From Marinilabiliaceae bacterium (GTDB lineage Bacteria; Bacteroidota; Bacteroidia; Bacteroidales; Marinilabiliaceae): DNA of 34,516 nucleotides. Positions 31,906 through 34,516 of the stretch are shown here, one piece after another; within the stretch, counting starts at the first letter, position 1; each line of letters starts with the position of its first letter. The stretch spans positions 1 to 34,516 of the forward strand of contig WRMI01000030.1 of NCBI GenBank assembly GCA_009777175.1, given 5' to 3'. Position numbers and translations under genes: made by a program. Under the pieces are notes generated by a model that was not told where the DNA came from, made no database searches, and saw only the letters and a list, made by a program, of their open reading frames with translations.

Positions 31906-32039
31906 GGTTTCTATGTATTAAATTAATAAAAAATGATTATTATTGTTCTAAAAACACTTTTTACGATATGTTTTGAAAAAAGTTACAAATTTTTTTATTT
32001 TTTTTAATTATTTTTTATTTTTTAACATACTCCGAAGAA

Positions 32040-32170
32040 TTTCTCTACCACAAAGTACACAAAGAATGCACAAAGAGCACAAGTTGATATTTAATACTTT
32101 GTGTAGTTTGTGAAATCACTTTGTGACCGTTCACCGTGAACCGTGTACCGTGAACCGTGTACCTGTACCG
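32040..32170. repeat. CACAAAG and ACCGTGAACCGT repeats
   Basis: TACCACAAAGTACACAAAGA and further CACAAAG/CTTTGTG units (32045-32125) are followed by a tandem of ACCGTGAACCGTGTACC-like units (32127-32170). Same family as 11991-12077 and the GxxExxY flanks. No coding sequence. Confidence 0.65.
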
Positions 32171-32176
32171 TTTTTT

Positions 32177-33238
32177 TCACAACAACTTGTTTTCTTTTAA
32201 AATTTTAAGAATTTGTTCTTTTGTGAGGTCGGTAAGGTCGGCTATTGTTTCAATAGAATGTCCTTTCTTGTAACCTCTAATAACCGCTTCCGCTTTTTCT
32301 TTTTCTAATCCAATTGCTTCACCTTTTTGCATACCGATTGCTTCGCCTTTTTTCAAGCCTTTTTTCAAGCCTTTTGCTTCACCTTTCTTTTCGCCTCTCT
32401 TTTCTCCTTTCAGTTCGGCGGTTTGCATTTCGCTTTTTCTATCGGCAAGCGCTATCAGTTCTGCTTCGTATTCTGCTTTTTGTTGTGGTGTCATATTAAG
32501 CATGTCCAATTTTTCGCCTGCAGCCTGTATGCCTGCCGCTGTAAACTCGCTTTTTACAACCGAGTTTTTCAATACATAAACCCACTCGTCAAATTTACTC
32601 TTTGATGGCTTTTTGGGGACAAAATCTCTTTTCCTGTTTATATTCTTCATTTTGCGCTCTTCTTCATTCTCAAAATTGTAAGGAAGTATCAAAAAATATT
32701 CAGGATGAATATCTTTTGGTGCTCCTCGTGGATCTAAATTTTGAGAAAATGGTATTACCTCGTCATAATGAATGCCTTTAAACTCTTTCAAATTTGCCGT
32801 GAATACGTATTCGTCTTCGGCGTTCAAGCCATAATAAGAAATATTGATGGAATATACCTTTTTAATGTCATACTTCTGGCCCACCTTTATCTGCTCAACA
32901 ACTGCCTTACACGCGTTAAACAAGATTTTTCCCATAAAGTCCACCTTGTCAAGATATTGTATCTCAAAAACGGCTAACTCGCCACCGTCTATTTTTGCCT
33001 TCAAATCTATCCGACTGACTTTACCGGTATTTTTTACATTTCTTACTTTCCCTGTTTTTCCTGTTTTTTTATCTATTGTTGCAGGGATGGTAGGATTGAT
33101 TTCGCTTTCTAAAACTTCTTGCACCGTGACAGGCTTTTCAAGCAATTCGGTTAAAAATCCACTCAAAATATCAAAATTTGCCTTGTCGCGCAAAACGTTT
33201 TTGATGGCGTAATCAAATGAAATTATTGTTCTTTCCAT
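32177..33238 (-). CDS. Rpn-type PD-(D/E)XK nuclease/transposase family protein
   Basis: A protein of 353 residues. MERTIISFDYAIKNVLRDKA and FDILSGFLTELL are the typical start. The nuclease-like core is RIDLKAKIDGGELAVFEIQY (Asp, then Glu-x-Gln). VYSINISYYGL and FILPYNF-like strands follow. Low-complexity charged repeats rich in KGEAKGLKKG-type units precede a C-terminal HTH-like segment, IETIADLTDLTKEQILKIL. An earlier ATG at 33250 exists, but the promoter at 33262-33292 would place transcription start almost on it, so 33238 is preferred. Related Rpn proteins promote recombination. The unusual TGKTGKVRNVKNTGKV insertion interrupts the core. Confidence 0.8.
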   Translation of the reverse strand: MERTIISFDYAIKNVLRDKANFDILSGFLTELLEKPVTVQEVLESEINPTIPATIDKKTGKTGKVRNVKNTGKVSRIDLKAKIDGGELAVFEIQYLDKVDFMGKILFNACKAVVEQIKVGQKYDIKKVYSINISYYGLNAEDEYVFTANLKEFKGIHYDEVIPFSQNLDPRGAPKDIHPEYFLILPYNFENEEERKMKNINRKRDFVPKKPSKSKFDEWVYVLKNSVVKSEFTAAGIQAAGEKLDMLNMTPQQKAEYEAELIALADRKSEMQTAELKGEKRGEKKGEAKGLKKGLKKGEAIGMQKGEAIGLEKEKAEAVIRGYKKGHSIETIADLTDLTKEQILKILKENKLL

Positions 33239-33261
33239 ATTTTTCTCCATTATTTATTTTG

Positions 33262-33292
33262 CAAAAATAATATATTATTTTTTAGTGACAAA
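33262..33292 (-). promoter_or_regulatory. Promoter of the Rpn-type gene
   Basis: TTTG (33292-33289), 19 bases, TATTTTTG (33269-33262) on the minus strand, a consensus Bacteroidetes promoter. Confidence 0.6.
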
Positions 33293-33315
33293 ATAAATTT
33301 TAAATTATTTCACCA

Positions 33316-33675
33316 CTATGTTATTTTATACATTTCACCCACCAACTTATCTATTTCTGTTTTTCTCTTTGTTTGCTCTTCAAAATCTATTGTTTCGAGG
33401 TTAAGTAATTCTTGTAATGATACGTCTTTTCGGTTGAAAATTAAACTGTTATTAAGATATTTTTTCGAAATAATTTTTTTAACAAATTCGGTGTTATCTT
33501 TTATGATTTCTAATTTATACTCATTATTATTAAAGTGTAACACTAAATGGTTGCCAATAATTTGCACGTTATCAAAACGTTGTACTGTAAGGTCGTGGAT
33601 GCCGCTACCAATTTCGTGCTGTTGGTAGGCGAGGCTATTGGTTTGCCATTTATTGTTTAAGTCTTTAAGAGTCAT
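33316..33675 (-). CDS. Unknown third gene of a toxin-antitoxin operon
   Basis: A 119-residue protein not recognised: LNNKWQTNSLAYQQHEIGSG, LTVQRFDNVQIIGNHLVLHF, NNNEYKLEII and a helical end, SLQELLNLETIDFEEQTKRK. Its ATG overlaps the toxin stop (TAATG), so it is translationally coupled to the toxin. A close paralogue of its C-terminal half begins at 34351, immediately upstream of the antitoxin on the same strand, so the gene is duplicated around the module. It may be a chaperone-like or second antitoxin component, or the recognition part of another system. It is probably cytosolic; no signal or membrane segment was seen. Confidence 0.6.
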   Translation of the reverse strand: MTLKDLNNKWQTNSLAYQQHEIGSGIHDLTVQRFDNVQIIGNHLVLHFNNNEYKLEIIKDNTEFVKKIISKKYLNNSLIFNRKDVSLQELLNLETIDFEEQTKRKTEIDKLVGEMYKIT

Positions 33676-34037
33676 TATATTCCAAACATTTTTGAGTGAG
33701 AGCCCGTATTAGTAAAAACCAAAATCATTTCATCTTCTTTTTGTACCCAAATCAACAACCAATCAGGTGCTACGTGGCACTCCATATACTTTTCCCCTTT
33801 TCGTTCTTTTCCATATCCTGATAAACGGTGTACGCGATTTTGTGGAGGTAATTTTTCAAGTTTTGCAATGCTTTCAATAACACGGTATAGTTCGTTTAAA
33901 TCCAAATTTTGTTTGTAACAAAGTTTCACGTTCTTTTTAAAAGAATTAGTATATGCGACAGCATAAATAAAAGTATTATTTGACGCCAATGCATCAAAAA
34001 ATTGTTCAACTGTCATTTGTTGAACTGTATCATTCAT
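33675..34037 (-). CDS. YafQ-family mRNA-interferase toxin with N-terminal extension
   Basis: A 120-residue protein. From residue about 29 it is YafQ-like: YTNSFKKNVKLCYKQNLDLN, VHRLSGYGK, MECHVAPDWLLIWV and FTNTGSHSKMFG. The catalytic residues expected from E. coli YafQ (His in ECHV, Asp-Trp in PDW, His in GSHS) are all present, so a ribosome-dependent endoribonuclease is likely. The first 28 residues (MNDTVQQMTVEQFFDALASN) are an extension not found in the short family members. The ATG at 34037 follows the antitoxin stop by one base; in-frame ATGs upstream (34097) would overlap the antitoxin gene and are less likely. Confidence 0.85.
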   Translation of the reverse strand: MNDTVQQMTVEQFFDALASNNTFIYAVAYTNSFKKNVKLCYKQNLDLNELYRVIESIAKLEKLPPQNRVHRLSGYGKERKGEKYMECHVAPDWLLIWVQKEDEMILVFTNTGSHSKMFGI

Positions 34038-34038
34038 C

Positions 34039-34242
34039 TTAAATCTTACTTTTACCTTTGTTGACAATCGTGTATTTGCCTTGACGATATTCATCAAGCC
34101 CTATTTCTATCTGACTTTTGTTTTTTTTCACACTAAAAAGCCCTAATGTGATAAATAAATCCAAAGCCTTTTTTGCCATCGGATTTGATTTATCGTAAGT
34201 TAAAGAGACTGTCTCAGGTTGACTCATTAATATTGCTTCCAT
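34039..34242 (-). CDS. Antitoxin of the YafQ-type module
   Basis: A 67-residue protein: MEAILMSQPETVSLTYDKSN, PMAKKALDLFITLGLFSVKK and a basic C-terminus. The position (one base upstream of the YafQ-type toxin), the length and the N-terminal VSLTYD strand with MAKKALDLFITLG helix fit Bacteroidetes antitoxins. A start at MSQPETV (residue 6) is possible. TACTTTTG at 34272-34265 is a probable -7 box about 23 bases upstream; the -33 box is weak. RelB-type antitoxins commonly repress their own operon. Confidence 0.75.
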   Translation of the reverse strand: MEAILMSQPETVSLTYDKSNPMAKKALDLFITLGLFSVKKNKSQIEIGLDEYRQGKYTIVNKGKSKI

Positions 34243-34264
34243 TTCTTATCGTTTAATTTTTCTG

Positions 34265-34272
34265 CAAAAGTA
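34265..34272 (-). promoter_or_regulatory. -7 element of the toxin-antitoxin operon
   Basis: TACTTTTG on the minus strand fits TAnnTTTG. No strong TTTG lies 19-21 bases upstream. Confidence 0.4.
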
Positions 34273-34350
34273 GTAAATGATTTTAAATGTTTATTAAACT
34301 ATTTATTTTTTTGCTAATAATTCCAAAATTTTCCGATATGTTGCTTGTCT

Positions 34351-34516
34351 TTATATTTTATACATTTCACCCACCAACTCATCAATTTCTGTTTTTATTT
34401 TTGTTTGTTGGTCAAAATCTATTGTTTCGAGGTTAAGTAATTCTTGTAATGATACTTCTTTTCGTTTGAAAATTAAACTGTTATCATAATAATTATCTGA
34501 AATTATTTTTTTAACA
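34351..34516 (-). CDS. Partial paralogue of the third toxin-antitoxin operon gene
   Basis: The open frame enters from the window edge and ends at TAA (34351-34353). It reads VKKIISDNYYDNSLIFKRKE, then VSLQELLNLETIDFDQQTKI, then DELVGEMYKI. This matches the C-terminal 55 residues of the protein at 33316-33675 with few changes, and the DNA is also highly similar, so it is a recent duplication. Another toxin and antitoxin gene may lie beyond the window. Confidence 0.75.
   Translation of the reverse strand, partial: VKKIISDNYYDNSLIFKRKEVSLQELLNLETIDFDQQTKIKTEIDELVGEMYKI

Noticed and set aside
33316-33675. Third toxin-antitoxin operon gene as an R-M protein C-terminus
   Set aside because: The EIDKLVGEMY ending slightly resembles type IIG tails, but the N-terminal part has no such likeness and the gene is complete with its own start.

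Overview
The window looks like a chromosome segment of an anaerobic, A+T-rich member of the Bacteroidetes (probably Bacteroidales-like). The signs are promoters of the form TTTG-N19/20-TAnnTTTG, few Shine-Dalgarno sequences, a secreted protease with a type IX secretion sorting domain, a C25 (gingipain-type) protease relic, a DUF4301 protein, HydE, and lysine-fermentation genes. No rRNA, tRNA or CRISPR array was recognised. All family names come from reading the translations; no search was run.

Layout. 1-3930: debris of restriction-modification, DUF4062 and C25-protease genes around one intact RhuM-type gene. 4582-8780: housekeeping block on the plus strand (manA and ribBA overlapping, fmt, a cytidylate-kinase-like gene). 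8864-10497: an IS3-type insertion-sequence relic that has cut the end of a radical SAM/SPASM gene. 10522-12184: a DUF4143 ATPase gene with an upstream array of 33-bp repeats. 12182-21268: a minus-strand lysine-fermentation region (ctfA, a class III aminotransferase, kce, kdd) split by foreign cassettes: a GxxExxY gene flanked by CTTTGTGG repeats, and a block of four ORF6N genes, an outer-membrane protein and an HsdR-N-like protein. 21269-25174: two MITE-like repeats, a second 33-bp array, a second DUF4143 ATPase and a Lys-C-like secreted protease. 25231-29516: DUF4301, hydE and a PF09820-type ATPase. 29544-34516: toxin-antitoxin modules (two broken, one intact and apparently three-gene), a G+C-richer gene of unknown function and an Rpn-type nuclease.

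How the genes work together. Kdd and Kce are consecutive steps of the 3,5-diaminohexanoate route of lysine fermentation, and CtfA would be half of the CoA-transferase that handles acetoacetate. The aminomutase genes, kal and ctfB are not in the window.

The most unusual signal is in the DNA-binding accessory genes. Each of the four ORF6N genes and the RhuM gene carries a 25-29 bp near-perfect palindrome inside its coding region at the corresponding place. The palindrome sequence differs between paralogues, but the two genes with identical DNA-binding regions share the same palindrome core. A second unusual signal is that both DUF4143 ATPase genes are preceded by tandem repeats of exactly 33-bp period, with unrelated sequences, ending about 40-45 bp before the start codon and overlapping the predicted promoter.
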